This document shows positions 38,401-52,800 of a stretch of 64,000 nucleotides of DNA, in pieces; within the stretch, counting starts at the first letter, position 1; every line of letters starts with the position of its first letter. The notes under the pieces are model-generated. The model was not told the origin of the DNA, searched no databases, and was given only the letters and a program-made list of their open reading frames with translations. Both the position numbers and the translations under genes were made by a program. This stretch comes from Coffea arabica (taxonomy: Eukaryota > Streptophyta > Magnoliopsida > Gentianales > Rubiaceae), in contig NC_092317.1 of the NCBI RefSeq assembly GCF_036785885.1, forward strand, positions 4,466,501-4,530,500, read 5' to 3'.

Positions 38401-39420
38401 TAGATGGTTAGAGGTACTATACTATTATTATAATATAATATAATGCCTTACATATATTATATATTATTATATATACGAAATTGAAATAGAATTAGATAGC
38501 CGAATTTTGATTTCAATCTGTGAATTTGAAATCGAAATTTCCACTTTTAAGAAGAATGGCCCCTTTTGAACCAATTTTGCCACTTTCGAACACAAAAACT
38601 CCAAATTTCTTTCCATTATCTGAATTTTTTATTTCACATTTCTGAATTCAATCATTTAATTGGAATTTTTTGGATTTCCACACCCCTGTCTACTTCGGCT
38701 GTATGCTTTCTTGTCCTCCGGACTGTCTCAGTCCTAACCACTGGGCCAATGGCTCATGGCCACCAGGGAGGGGCTTAAGTCTCTCCTTGGGCTGTAGATG
38801 AGGGTTCTAACTTTATCTACAGCGAAAACAATCTAAGAGTTGTGACAGAGCACTCCCTTGATCTAGTTAGATTTGTATATCCACTAGCCCCCTATCACAA
38901 GATTTTGGCCTGGCTTTTGTTCTTATTTAGTGTTTATACCCAACTTTTCTTTGTTCTACCCAAATGTGAGGCCCTACCTACTTCCTCCAAGTTTCCTTTT
39001 TACCCAAAAGAAGAATAAATAAAACAAAAACCTCCACTAAATACCTTGACAAAAAAAAAAAAAAATCTCATAGATTGTCTCGTGTACGACAACGGTCTAC
39101 AACTTCTAGTAGAAATCAGCCAATCAGAAAATATCTGACAAGGGCACAATTGGCAGATAAAGATCATCAACGAAACCCATCACCAGCCGCCACAGCAGCC
39201 TGTGGGGCCTGAATAGTTTAATGGATCAATTAGATCGGACGGTCGTAAAACGTCTGTGACTCACATAATGCTATTAAGCCGGTGATAATAGGAGAAATTG
39301 TGAGATTTTTTCGGGTGTATGTGACGGTGCATTGTGGTCAATGGAGTGGCAATATTGAAACACCACATAGTATATGATCTAGTGAAAGAGAACGGCCATT
39401 ATCATTTTTATCCTTCCCCC
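35483..39420. other. Intergenic, no gene seen
   Basis: AT-rich DNA with a G run near 37,261, TA dinucleotide runs near 38,122, a partial duplication around 37,091-37,370 (GGGATTAAGGGTTAGT twice) and GAATTC/AATTC-rich degenerate inverted sequence at 38,220-38,690. Frames up to about 126 codons show no domains. The last few hundred bases should include the ClpC promoter. Confidence 0.5.
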
Positions 39421-40846
39421 TTTCCCACGCCTACCCCATTCTCTATCTCTCTCTGAAGTTCTTTTAGGAGGACTAGGATAGTAAGTTAATAAGGTAAAAA
39501 TCTTTGATTGCCTCAATTTTGTTGTTGCATATTTCGGGAAATTGAATTAGGGTTTTTGTTTAGATGAGCTTATTTGATTGTCTGACTGCTTGAACTTTTG
39601 TTTTTGTCTTGCTGGGTTGCTGAACTTATGGTCGAAAACAGGGCCTCGTTGTGTATGTATATATGGAAGTGTTCGTATTTATGTATGTGTATTTATAATC
39701 CTGTATTTATGCGGATATATATATATATATATGTATGTATAGGTACCTTGCTGAGTAATAAAGCTGGAGGATTAAAGATTTACTGGTTTTTAGTCGAATG
39801 AGTCGAATAGTTATGGTTTGTGGATAAGATTGTGGTTAATTATACAGTTTTGAAGTTATTTTGCTGTTTGGAAGGATATTCCTTGCTCTTTCTGTTGATT
39901 TTAATCGGCTTTAAGTTTGCCAATTGTTGGGTTTATTGTTTTTCTTCATAATTGGATGTGGTTGATTGTTATTTGAGGTTTTTAACTTTTCTATGAATTT
40001 GAGTAAGCTTATTGGGGCCTGAGCTGAAGCATTTTAGATACCATTGTCGGCTTGTTTGCTGATGTTTTTGTTGGGATTTGGCTACGATGTTTAAGTTGAT
40101 TGAGGGCTGGGGCTACGTTGCACTTTTTATCAGAGTTGATTAATCAGAGGGTAGTTTAGCTGGAGATATATGTAGATTTTGTTGACTTAATTTACTTTTT
40201 ATGTTTCTGATTTCATTTGTTTTTATCTGGGATTCTTATTTTGACCGATGAGCTGTTTGGAAAACACATAAAAATATGGAGAATTAAGAGATTTGTTATC
40301 CTGTTCGGGATTTATGGTGTTTATATACTGACTGACATGAAACAGATGTTCTTTGGGTTTATCCAGTGGTGTAATATAGTGATTAACTTTATTTGAGTGA
40401 CCTTTGGAGTGATATGTTGGTCTTCATTTAGGTAACAGTTTATGTTATGTTTCTGTCATGTTTCATTACTGGCATTTTGCTGAGCAAAAATGGCAACCTT
40501 TTCTTTATATATTGTAGAAAACATTTTAGATTGTCTTGTAATTCAAGAGAGGGGCTTCCATTGATTTCTGTTCCCTATTTTTTAATTGTAATAGTTGGTT
40601 GGGATTTTAGAAAAAAGAAAAATGAATAGAGAATGTTGCTACTCAGGGCTTTATCATTCGGCTACTAATTCTTTTGTACCTGTTTTTTTTTAAAACTGTT
40701 TCCTAAATTCCAAGTGTCCGAATGTGAACTTACTATTTAATAAAGTCATAGAACCTTCTAATTTAACTTTTAGCTCCTTTTGTCGGCATTATAAATGTTG
40801 ATTGTTCGTATTCTTTATGGTGCAGACCAAAATATCTTTTCCAGTT
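39421..40846 (+). promoter_or_regulatory. Probable ClpC 5' leader exon and leader intron
   Basis: A pyrimidine-rich leader (CTCTATCTCTCTCTG around 39,441) ends at a good donor GTAAGT at 39481. The acceptor TGCAG at 40821-40825 precedes the ClpC start exon. The intervening 1,345 bases are T-rich and have no credible coding frame, as expected of a 5'UTR intron. The exact transcription start is unknown. Confidence 0.55.
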
Positions 40847-43800
40847 ATGGCTAGAGCAATAGTGCAGTCTACTAATGTGTCATCTTTGGTTGCTCCTGGA
40901 AGATATGGCCAGTTTAAAGGTTCCGGTAAAAACAAAAGAGCAGTTATGATGCTCTGCAGTTTACATGTTGCACCTCTTAGGATGAGGGGTTTCTCAGGAT
41001 TGCGGACATCCAATGCTTTGGATATGATGGTTAAAACTGGGCAGAGCTTACATTCAAAAGTGGCCATTGCTACGTCTAGTAGGCGAGGAAGGGGTAGCCG
41101 GATGGCACCAAGGGCAATGTTTGAGCGGTTCACCGAGAAAGCAATTAAAGTGATAATGCTTGCGCAAGAGGAGGCCAGACGGTTAGGCCATAATTTTGTA
41201 GGCACTGAGCAGATTTTATTGGGTCTTATTGGTGAGGGTACGGGTATTGCTGCAAAGGTCCTAAAATCGATGGGCATTAATTTAAAAGATGCACGTGTGG
41301 AAGTTGAAAAGATAATTGGAAGGGGTAGTGGATTCGTGGCTGTGGAGATCCCCTTTACTCCGCGTGCAAAGCGAGTGTTGGAGCTCTCACTGGAGGAGGC
41401 CCGCCAACTTGGTAAGACCTTGTTCTCTTCCATCTTCTCCGTCTTAGCTGCATATTTCCTGGTTTGACCGTGCGATCTTGTTCAAAAGCCGTCCTGTTTA
41501 TTAGTTGCTGCTCAAGTGTTGGATACTTGTTTTTATAAATTAATGTCCTTATGATTTATTAAGCAACATTTAATCCTATGTTGATCAATCTTCCCTTGGT
41601 TTTAGGCCATAACTATATTGGGTCTGAGCACCTATTGCTGGGTTTGCTGCGTGAGGGTGAAGGTGTAGCAGCACGTGTTCTCGAGAACTTGGGTGCTGAC
41701 CCAAGTAACATTCGCACACAGGTAAAAGCTAGAATATTTTTCTGATTTATCTGCCAAAAGTTTTATGAATTTTATTGTTGTGATTCTGAGCTGTGATTTT
41801 GCTCGCTATTGGGAATTAAGTAGGTCATTAGAATGGTGGGTGAGAGTGCAGAAGCTGTTGCTGCTGGTCTTGGAGGTGGGAGTTCCAGCAACAAAATGCC
41901 TACTCTTGAGGAGTATGGGACAAATTTGACAAAGATGGCTGAGGAGGTATTTTTAGTCTCTAGATGTTCTACATGATTGATTGCTTTTATTATATGATAT
42001 TTAACTGTAGATGTATGTTTTAGGGCAAACTGGATCCTGTTGTTGGAAGGCAGGAGCAAATTGAACGTGTTACTCAAATTTTGGGTCGAAGGACAAAGAA
42101 TAACCCCTGCCTTATTGGAGAGCCTGGTGTGGGGAAAACAGCTATTGCAGAGGGCCTTGCTCAACGGATTGCAAATGGTGATGTACCTGAGACAATAGAA
42201 GGGAAGAAGGTAAATTTTCCACAGAAATCATGTAATTTTGTCTTTGTACTAACAAGAACCATACTTGTAGCTTTTCATATGATTCTGTAGAGATAGAACT
42301 TTCTTAGTATTCCCGCTTTTCTTATTGCCTTGAACTGTTGAGGCCCAATTTTGTTATTTTGAACTTTTGAATGTAGGCTGCCGTTGTTTCTATGTCTCTG
42401 GAAATTACATTTATCTGTCCTTTTTTTTTAAATTAAACTGACATAATTCGCAGGTGTTCTCCTGTATGCATTGCGTAATGCACAATTTAACTCACTTATT
42501 GGTATTATTCAGGTTATCACTTTGGACATGGGACTCCTAGTGGCTGGAACAAAATATCGAGGAGAGTTTGAGGAAAGGCTGAAGAAATTGATGGAGGAGA
42601 TTAAACAAAGTGATGAAATCATACTTTTCATTGATGAAGTGCACACACTCATTGGAGCTGGAGCAGCAGAGGGGGCAATTGATGCTGCAAACATTTTAAA
42701 ACCTGCTCTAGCTCGTGGTGAACTACAGGTCTGTTTAATGCCTAGTTAAGAGCTGAAAGTTATTGTTTTGGTTATTGCCTGCGAGAGTGAATCTGTATTG
42801 TGCATGATATATAGGGGCCATATTGGATGTTTATAATTTATTAAAAGGTCAAGAGTTTACTCCAAGAGAGTGGTTACAAGCATGGTTTTGGAAAGTGCCT
42901 CTTCATTTTCCCCCTTTAATGGTTTATGGAAGGGTTGGTTCTTTGCTCAAAGAGGAAATTGAGATCTTAGACCATATGGAAGTTTGAGAGAGTTTTGTCT
43001 TTAAATTGGAAAACTGGATATTGCTTTTTCTTATAGTAATTTTGTATTTTTCATAATCACCCTTTTCTGTTTCTGTTGTTTTACAATGTTCATCATTCTT
43101 GGATTTTCGTTGATGAGAGTAACATATAACATGAGCGTTGGTGAATGCAGTGTATTGGAGCTACAACACTTGATGAATACAGAAAACACATTGAGAAAGA
43201 TCCTGCATTGGAGAGGCGTTTCCAACCAGTCAAGGTACCTGAACCCACAGTGGATGAAACTATTCAGATTTTGAAGGGGCTTAGGGAGCGATATGAGATC
43301 CATCACAAGCTTCGTTACACTGATGAGGCCTTAGTTTCGGCAGCCCAGCTTTCATACCAATATATAAGGTTTGTGTTCTACTTTTTCTTATTTTTCTGGT
43401 TTTCTTCAACTCTTCCCCCAAATCCCCTTCCCGTTTTTCTTTTTGGGTTTTTTAAAAGGGGGGGGGGGGTGGTGTTTGCTTATCAGTTGTTATAAAGTAG
43501 TAGGCTGGGTGTTGTTTGGAAAATTATGCCCATTTTCTCAGAAAATCTGGTGTTATTTCTACCTTAACACACACAATTAACATCTTTCAAATTTAGGGTC
43601 CCAAGTAGTTTTTTGTTTTTTAGGGACCCAAGTTGTTGTTTGTATATATAAATCACTATTCCTTGTTGAACACCCTCGTGTGGGAAAAAAAACCTGCTGG
43701 GTTGCTGTTGTAGTATACATAATGGCCAAATACCTTTCTATCCTTCTTTAGAGTTCTAGTTTTTATATTTTAGTAGCTGTGGTATATGGATTTTGCTTCA

Positions 43801-45659
43801 ATGAACTTCAAGATGTACACTTGTATGTCCCTTTTGACATTAAGGTTTGTGTCTGAATAACCCTTTATTATGTGATTTAGTGACCGCTTTTTGCCTGATA
43901 AAGCGATTGACTTGGTCGATGAGGCGGGTTCTCGTGTTCGACTTCGTCATGCTCAGGTCTGGACTTCTTACTAGTGGAGTTCAGTTTCGTTCAACTTTTT
44001 GTTACTATTGAGTTAACACTTTTTTTTTCTTGCAGCTTCCTGAGGAAGCTAGAGAGCTTGAGAAAGAACTTAGACAGATTACGAAGGAGAAGAATGAGGC
44101 TGTCCGCGGTCAGGACTTTGAGAAGGTATATATCTATTCTTGAAGAGGTGGCTGTTGTATACTGGCTTGTGCTCTCTAGTTCTAGAAGCGATGCTGTTAA
44201 AATTTATCTGTATGTGGAGGTTATCAAGAAAAAATAACAAGTCCTTGAAGCCATGGTGTTAAAATTTATCTGTTCTTGAAGAGTTGATTGTTGTATACTG
44301 GGTTGTGCTCTCTAGTTCTTGAAGCCATGCTGTTAATATTTATCTGTCATGTGGAGATTATCAAGAAAAAAATAATGAGTTCAAAATAAGTCTTAAGGAA
44401 TTGTTTGACAGATTTTTTTTCCTTTAGGGCATCTTTTCAATGTAGCTTAAGCTTATGGTATTTAAATCCTGGTGCAGGCTGGTGAGTTACGTGACAGAGA
44501 AATGGATCTTAAGGCTCAGATTTCGGCTCTCGTAGACAAAAGTAAGGAGATGAGCAAGGCAGAGACTGAGGCAGGGGATGGTGGTCCTCTTGTGACAGAA
44601 GTGGACATTCAGCACATTGTCTCTTCATGGACTGGAATACCTGTCGAGAAGGTGTCAACTGATGAGTCAGATCGCCTCCTCAAGATGGAAGAGACACTAC
44701 ACACACGGGTCATTGGTCAAGACGAAGCTGTTAAAGCCATTAGCCGTGCCATTCGTCGTGCTCGTGTTGGACTCAAGAATCCCAACCGACCAATTGCTAG
44801 TTTCATCTTTTCTGGTCCTACTGGGGTGGGGAAGTCAGAACTAGCAAAAGCCCTGGCTGCTTACTACTTTGGTTCTGAGGACGCTATGATCAGGCTTGAT
44901 ATGAGTGAGTTCATGGAGAGACACACAGTTTCCAAGCTTATTGGTTCACCTCCTGGATATGTTGGTTACACTGAAGGTGGTCAGCTGACTGAGGCTGTGC
45001 GGCGTCGCCCATATACTGTTGTGTTGTTTGATGAAATTGAGAAGGCTCATCCTGATGTTTTCAACATGATGCTTCAAATTCTTGAAGATGGAAGGTTGAC
45101 AGACAGTAAAGGCAGAACTGTTGACTTTAAGAACACCCTTCTGATTATGACATCCAATGTTGGAAGTAGTGTGATTGAGAAGGGTGGCCGACGTATAGGT
45201 TTTGATTTAGATTATGATGAGAAAGATAGTAGTTACAACAGAATTAAAAGCTTGGTAACGGAGGAATTAAAACAATATTTCAGGCCAGAATTTCTGAATA
45301 GATTGGATGAGATGATAGTTTTCCGGCAGCTTACTAAGCTGGAAGTGAAGGACATAGCCGACATTATGTTAAAGGAGGTCTTTGACAGGTTGAAGAAAAA
45401 GGAAATAGAGCTTCAGGTTACAGAGAGGTTTAGAGATAGAGTTGTCGAGGAAGGTTACAACCCAAGCTATGGAGCAAGGCCACTAAGAAGGGCAATCATG
45501 AGACTCTTGGAGGATAGCCTAGCTGAGAAGATGCTTGCGCGTGAGATTAAAGAAGGAGATTCAGTTATTGTCGATGTGGATTCAGATGGCAATGTTACCG
45601 TTCTCAATGGCACCAGTGGTGCTCCACCAGAGTCATTGCCAGAGCCAATTGCTGTGTAG
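40847..45659 (+). CDS. CLPC: Chloroplast Clp protease ATPase / Hsp100 chaperone ClpC
   Basis: Stromal AAA+ unfoldase that feeds substrates to the ClpPR protease and takes part in plastid protein import at the inner envelope. Exons: 40847-41411, 41606-41721, 41824-41946, 42024-42209, 42513-42728, 43151-43368, 43881-43956, 44036-44125, 44478-45659; 2772 nt, 923 residues, the family's usual length. A basic Ser-rich transit peptide (about residues 1-90) precedes the two Clp_N repeats (about 95-240). AAA-1 has Walker A GEPGVGKT (about 300-307) and Walker [10 protein letters not shown] (about 366-374). A UVR/coiled middle segment spans exons 9-10. AAA-2 has GPTGVGKS (about 643-650) and VVLFDEIE (about 711-718), followed by the IGF ClpP-docking tripeptide (about 770-772). 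The ATG at 40847 fits the family start MARA and lies 22 bases after a splice acceptor. All frames close and no lesion is seen. Confidence 0.97.
44136..44373 (+). repeat. Tandem duplication inside ClpC intron 9
   Basis: The phrase TTGTATACTGG(C/G)TTGTGCTCT and following sequence up to GATTATCAAGAAAAA occurs twice, offset by about 136 bases, within the intron between exons ending at 44125 and starting at 44478. It does not touch coding sequence or splice sites. Confidence 0.85.
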
Positions 45660-46871
45660 ATGGAAGCTTGCTGGTTGACTTCTATGAATATTGTTGTTTG
45701 TACCGCTGCTTTGAAATTGAATTGGGTTCAAATATATCCCGGTTTAGGAAAGTGATTGGCGGTAGTACTCTTGCTGGTTCGTCGACTAATGGTTAAATAT
45801 CATCTAGGGTTGGGTCACAATGTTGCATTTTCTTGGCCAGCAAAGATTCAAAGAAAATGTGTTCCGACTGTTCCAAGTAATATGAGAAATACAGTGCTAG
45901 GGGAGTTGAATCTTCTGATACTAGTAATGAAAGTAAGGTAGATACTCGCCTTTGAATGGCTTTCCTCTTGTTTTTAGGATCTTGAAACGTGTGGATCATA
46001 CGATATTAGCATTTTCTTGTTTTTGGCCTTGTTTTTATTCCTTTCCGGACTTCTCTTCCTATGATGCCTATTTTCTGTGCTTTTCGAACTCTGGAGTCCA
46101 TTCAGGTTGCAGTTTTATAATGTCCGCATGCTTGTTAATTTATCTTCCAAGTGCAACAGCCGTGTTTTATTGAGACAGCAAATGGCAGTAATTCCTGGCA
46201 CCTGTTTCGAATATTTTTTTTCCAAATTAACTCAACAATATGCTGTGTTGCTCTTGTTCTCCTGCCTGGTACGTCAAGTGGGAACTCATCTAGTAACCCG
46301 AAGTGTTGTAGTTGTAATCTCGGAGGGACCATAAAATTACAGTTCAATTGTTAAGCGGGTAGAGCATGGCTGCTAATAAAAAGCACCGGATTTAAATTTG
46401 AAAAAAGGAGTTGTACGTTTCTCATCGCCTTTCTCGAAGCGAAATTACTATTAAACTCGTGTTCTGTAAGAAGGCAAAATGAAGAATGCTGGAAGAGCAC
46501 CCTATGGTCTACCAATTACTTAAAAGCTATTCATGCTCTGTTGAAAAAATTTGTTGATCATTTGACCAAGAAACTCAGTAACATAGACGAAGCCTGAGGA
46601 CTAATATCACTTCTTACTGAATTTTACAGGGTAACTTCTTCGATTGGAGTACTTCAGAACACCATTACTGGCGATTAGGCAGTTTTGCCCGTGAAACATA
46701 CACTAAAAATGATCTACATACAGAAGCATATGTTTCCGTTTCCGTCCACCTAAACCCAAAAAAAAAAAGACCTTTCCCTTCCTCCTTTGAAAACGTCATC
46801 TAAGCTGATCTAATACTTGCAATCCACCCTACCTCTATAGTCAATAATCCCTCAAGCCCAATCATACAATG
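45660..46871. other. Shared 3' region between ClpC and PHS1
   Basis: The two genes converge with 1,212 bases between stop codons. Both 3'UTRs and polyadenylation must lie here. A possible degenerate tRNA-like string near 46,352-46,402 is discussed under rejected items. Confidence 0.5.
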
Positions 46872-49800
46872 TCAGTGCTCCAACTCATCTATCATAGACC
46901 GCGATTGCCTTTCTGTGGGGCTGACGCTTCCACCTCGACTAATCTTCAGTGCATCCAGTGCTTTCAGTATTTCCATTGTCATGGCACTGTCTACACTCCC
47001 AGATGAAAGTTTCTTGTGTGACTTCTGCAAATGAAGCTTCAGTGAGCTACTGCTCAAGCCAGCGTTCTTGCCGCATATGGGGCAAACCTTCATTGTTGGT
47101 TTTCGTTGTTGCCATTCCATTGAAACTTTACCATGCAGTTTCAAATCTAGGTCCAGAAGAACCTTTGCAAATCCATCATTAGGTTGGGCTCGACGGTGCA
47201 CTCGTTTCAAGGCATTCCAAGCTTCCAGTAAAGTGTAGTTTCTGCAACCAAATGCAAATGAAAATTCCTTTTCAAATCAATACTATTCAACCTCCCAAGT
47301 CAAACATTAATTGTAAAATACTGACCAGTAATATTTGCTCAATTGTTTTCAAAGATAGTTACTGCAACCCAGTAATCTGACTGTTCACTTCCTATAAAGC
47401 AAGGGAAAGAAACAAATCTCTTGGTTGCACTAAATAAGAAAAAGGGGTATATTGCTCAGAAATGAGCAGCTTGCTGGTGCATATCTCAGTTTCGACAAGG
47501 GCATGCTTACCATTTTACTGAAAAAGACATATAACCACCTTCAAAAGGAGACTAGCTGACATTAGGTTAGATTTAGATTAAAGATTTCATCAAGGTACGT
47601 TTTGTCAAAAATTATCTAGTGTACCATTCAGGTGTGACAATTTTTAAATGATGGCCTAAGAACTTACTTCCTGAGCATAAGGTAAGCAAGAACTAGAGTA
47701 GCACTCCTGCTTTTGCCTTCAAAGCAATGAACCAAAACCTTTCCACCCGTTTGTTCAACATGATCAATAAAATCATGTGCTTCTTTGAAGATATCACTGA
47801 TCAGTGTATCTTCATTGTCGCAGACCTGCCAGTGGATAGCCAATCAACATTATGAAGCATTTTGCTCCCTAGCTTCTTCAACAGCTCACAAGTAAAAACA
47901 GAAAGGCTTGCTCTAAAAAACCAAAACAAGAACAAAATAACACTTGGAATGTCTAAAAGTATCATTAAGCAAACAGTTTACAAAATATTAATAAATTTAT
48001 ACATAAACAAACAGTTTGAAAAAAATTTCCAGATAGACTAGCAAACATCAATAATTGCACAATCTCACAAATAAACATAAAAGATTGGCAACAGAATAAC
48101 TTTTAAATAGAAATACAGGAGAAACTATATTTTGTAAAAACAATAAGATAATTTCCTATATATATAATATAATGGCAACCCAAAGAAATTTCTAGTCAAC
48201 CAAAAGTATTGGACTGTTTTTATATCTAATTCATGGTGGCCAAATGTCTGATATCAGAAACTCAGGACCCAAGAAGTGAGAAAAGATAGGTGTATTAAGC
48301 AAATGAAGGTGACTGAATTTAAGCTGCGGGTATCCTTACTACAAGAAGTGAGTGGAAGGCAGAGAATGATGCCATTCATCCTTGCAATAAAATAAGATTC
48401 AACCACACTTACAGAAAAATTCTTGTACTCAAATAACTCAGGGAACTGAGAATCTGACTGTCCAATTTCATTAGCACACAAGCACAAGATGTGTGTAATT
48501 CCTAAATGCTGCAGAGTGTACAACGATCTTGCAGCAAGGGCCCCACCTATGTACAGGCTGCCTGAAATTGGAGATGGTTTTTCTGTGTTTGCAGCATCTG
48601 ATATCAATGATATCCTCTCAAGAATGTGTTCAAGCCTGACCTGTAATTTTGTAAGAGTATGAAAGTCATATCAACCATTAATGCATAAGGTCCTAATGAG
48701 ACACATAAGCATCACAGGAAACAAACTAAAGTCTTATGGCTACCATGATAGCAATAAAAATGAGGATCCTAAAATAATACAAAATTACCTTCAGCTCATA
48801 CGCATCAACAACACAGTTAGTATCACTACCCTCAAAGAATCCTGTATTAAAATTGTTCTCCTGGCACAATTTTATGGTGTCATTTCTTAGCATTTCATTC
48901 CACTGTTCTAATTCCTTGTTTAATTCCACATCGACCTGAAACAGGAAAAGCAAAGAATCTGTTATGTAAAAATAATAGTGTTCCCAGCCTTAAGGATTTT
49001 CTGATTCATACAAAAGCACAAAAATTTATCAGATATCAGGTATCACACCCTAAAATAGAATCCCCACAGGAATATCCACACTTACATTCTCATTTGTTAA
49101 AACAATGGATAAGGAGTTCAGATACAACATACTCATTAGGTTCCATCATCAGGTCATGTTCAATCATAGATGAACAGAGGCAAACAAACAATAGTCAATA
49201 ATAACATGGGCAAGATAGAAGCATATCTGTTGAGCAAAAGTTTAGCAAAAATGAATGACAAAACTGATGCAGCCCTAAAAGAATGAGATTGACTTTAATA
49301 AGAAAAAAATAAAAAATTTGTGCCTAGATGTGTAATTAAGTACAAGAACAAGTACCTTAACGAATAAATTTCAGTAACTTAATCCGATATTCCATTGCAA
49401 TACGAGGATTTTCAAGAATAATCGAAGTGTTTCTGTGAAAAAATATGAACAAGCACAATACTACACTAAGATAATCTGACAAAACATCATGGCACAGCAG
49501 AGAAGCACTAAATATGGCCATCTGCACTCACTATGGTAGAATTCATCATGTATTCTGTTAACAAACTGTTAGACTCTTTAATGAAAACTTCAATTTTATT
49601 CGGTAGATATCAGACCTTAGCAAATTTGTGAAAGTCACGGAGCTTTGACGTCAAACGCAGGCTGTGTATGGGTTCCCCACCCCCTTTGCTGGACTTTCCA
49701 TGCCAACCATCACGTGAGTGTGGAGAGGCAGAATCTGGGCTATCTCTACATCCTGAAGATTTAGAAGCTGTGCTGTGTGATTCATACTCATTTAGATCAG

Positions 49801-52800
49801 AATTGCTCTCACTTACACTTCGTTCCTTGCTTGATGGAGAACGCAAATGAAAGCCAACTCCACCAGCCTGTGATGGTGATTGAGGAACCATAAAATCTTC
49901 TTGGTCCAAATCCCCAGAAGCTTTATTTGTGATATTAATGAATGTTCGCAACAGAGTATCTAGTTTTTGGTGAAGGGTGAGTAGGAAAATATGAAATCCT
50001 TGCAAGTCTCTCAAAGCTGCACGGAACCCACTCCTGAATGCATGAATAACTGAAGTCGTGTCAGTCAAACTTGAACCAGTCATTGCATCAGAATCTTCCT
50101 GCGGACAACCAATCCTCCCAGCACTTAATTCATATAAGAGATTTGAGGCATATTCAGGACTGTTGATGAGGAGCTCAACCAACTTAGGATAATTTTCTTG
50201 ATCATTTGCACGTTTTCCAGCAGGGGGCCTACGAGGAACCCCAGAGTCTATGGCCACAATATGAAAATGGGGACCAGTTATTTCAGTTGATGTTTGAATT
50301 TTGATACTGACATTGCTAGATATTGGAGATTCAGTGATATCAGAAATATCAGAACTCTGCGACACCAGTACTGAACTAGGAGGAGTCAACCTACTATCCA
50401 CTGAAGTTGCCCTTCTTTCTTTCTGAAGTGCTCGGATGACTTTTGGACGATATCTATTAATTGCAGAATCAAATGCGACCTCCAGCGCATCCATGTTTGC
50501 AGTAGCTATTTTATCAGCCAACAATAAGTTTGCAGAATTTCCACGCCACCGAAGACTACGACAAGGAAGTCGGTCTTCATTTCTTATGACAAGGTCCAAC
50601 ATCAAAACCCTGCCAAGGGCTGCTGCTATTTTTTCTGCAGCCTCTCGTGACTCAAAAGCATTAGAGCTTTCTAACAGAGGAGAACCATGTATGTAACTGC
50701 AGATATTTAAAACATTAATGAGGGGATAAAAAACAAGTGAATGTGGAAATCAGATTTCATGTTCATGGATTTAAAATGAAAATGATTTACCAAAACTTGT
50801 GAATTCTGATATATTTGATCATCATATAGGTTAACTAGGTAGGCAAGCATTTGGCCATTTCATTAACAGATATATACTTCTCTAAATGCTACCTATATGG
50901 TCCTCCAACTAAAACATTCTCCAGATCAGGCGCTCACACATGGTAATTCATATATCAAAAAGAAATCCTAATTTCCTATTAAAGTAATAATTAGAGGATA
51001 CAGATGCACCAGGCAGAGAGAGGATCAAGAATGCATTTCCATCTTTTGACACTGCTATCTATTCTCCATTTTAACCTTTTGTTCTTTTTCCTGTACAAGC
51101 TTCACTGTAAAACACTGCAGTATTACTCCTATGCTACACTGAACCTGTAAATTTTTTGATTTTCCATTTACAATTAAAGATTGGATATGTCTCCATGGGA
51201 GCCTAAGAGCCAAGTTATCCTTTCCCGTGCAAATCCAACAAATGCGTCAACACTTGGGCTGAAATTGAATACCTCATTTAACTTCAGGGGATGAAATATT
51301 TTGATTGAGCAATGTGCCAAAAGATTCATAACTTAGGCTGCAAAAATACAATTACTTTCTTCTATGCCATACTTTCTTGATTTGGTAGCCCATATCTATG
51401 AGAACACTACTTACACATATCTACAATCCAAAGAAAGCATGAACTCTCCTTGACTCCACTTTCACTTTCCCTATTAAGTGGTCCACAATAGCAGTATTCT
51501 GAAACTAAATCTTTCATGTCCATCTTAGCAAGCACAGACAGGCCACTAAGACTATAATAAAAAAGAAATGATTGTGCAACTATCAGACATGAAAGGATGA
51601 AAATCTTCCAAGTTAGCAATTTCAATGTGTAGAAATGGGTTATAATTTATGAAACAAAATGTTGTCATTTTGTGAGTATTAATGTAATATAACAAGTCAG
51701 GTCCTTCTACATACTTCATTAGCAAAAGGCATCGACTGAGTTCAAGAGCTTCTAGTAGCTCTGAACACATAATTTCACCAGCTTCATCTCCTTCGGAAAT
51801 TGCAGCATCTTTTGCTTTTTCTGCAGCTTCCTTGATCTGTAGCCACTCAGAACTACAATGGTGAATAACTCTGGCCTGCGATTTTTAATTTTGCAAAAAC
51901 ATCAAACTTCTGACAAAGAAACTAGTTACAAAATAATTACTCTAGTAAGAAGGTACAACTTGTGGAATTCGAACACCTAGCCACTTTGCAAATTCATAGC
52001 CAAGGCGTTCCGATTGAGTGGCCATCCTAGAAGATGCTATCTTTATAACAGCTGCAGCCTCTTTGAAAGAAGATTCATCATTTTCAGGTTGGTTGAACAG
52101 TGCAAAAAAGACTACTCCCCCAGAATTTACAGTGACCTACAACATGAAAACCGATGAGACAAAAATATGAAAAAGGTAATAGCATAGACTTCCATTTGCC
52201 ACACTGAAGTAGAGCAGGAGGAGAGAAGATTTAGAAAAGAAACAAACAACACAAGAAAGAAAGGATTATCAAGAACACCTATGTTTTCATGAATGCATGT
52301 CTAAATAGTTTGGTGAAAATCTAAAATTTACATATCATCACTAGAAACACCTCTAAGATAGAAGAATATAGATGAAAGGAAAATGGTAAAGAGGCACTGC
52401 CAGGAATGCACCAGGTACATGTCCAGTGCCCTCTACACATTACCAACGTTTAGTTAGCATTAAGTAAGAGAACCAAAATTTTGCAGAAGGTTTTCCAGCA
52501 CAATTTTCTTGTGCAGATGTAGTTTTCAGTAAGAGAAAAGAAAGGGAAATTTGACCAACTACTGGGAAATTAGAAGCGTAATTGAGGAGAGAGACTTGGG
52601 CAGAGAAAGTACTTGTACAATTCATGACCACTACATACACAATCAGAGACTACAAGAAATTAGAAGGGTGATCATTACATACCTTTGCAGCTTCTTTTTC
52701 TTCTACTAGGGAAGTACAATAAACAAACATTGTGCCCTCCAGTCCCCCTTATTCGCCACTAAAAAATATCAACTGCCTTGTGTATGAGCCTATAGTCTGG

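Noticed and set aside
38690-38830. Minus-strand TGGCCCAGTGGTTAGGACT resembling a pol III A box of a SINE
   Set aside because: No B box follows at the right distance and no poly-A or target duplication is visible.
40789-41433. 214-codon frame antisense to the first ClpC coding exon
   Set aside because: Shadow of the strongly coding plus strand.
46352-46402. tRNA-like string (GTAGAGC ... GGATTTAAATTTG)
   Set aside because: It echoes a D-arm and T-arm, but the acceptor stem and a proper anticodon stem are missing. At most a degenerate tRNA-derived relic.
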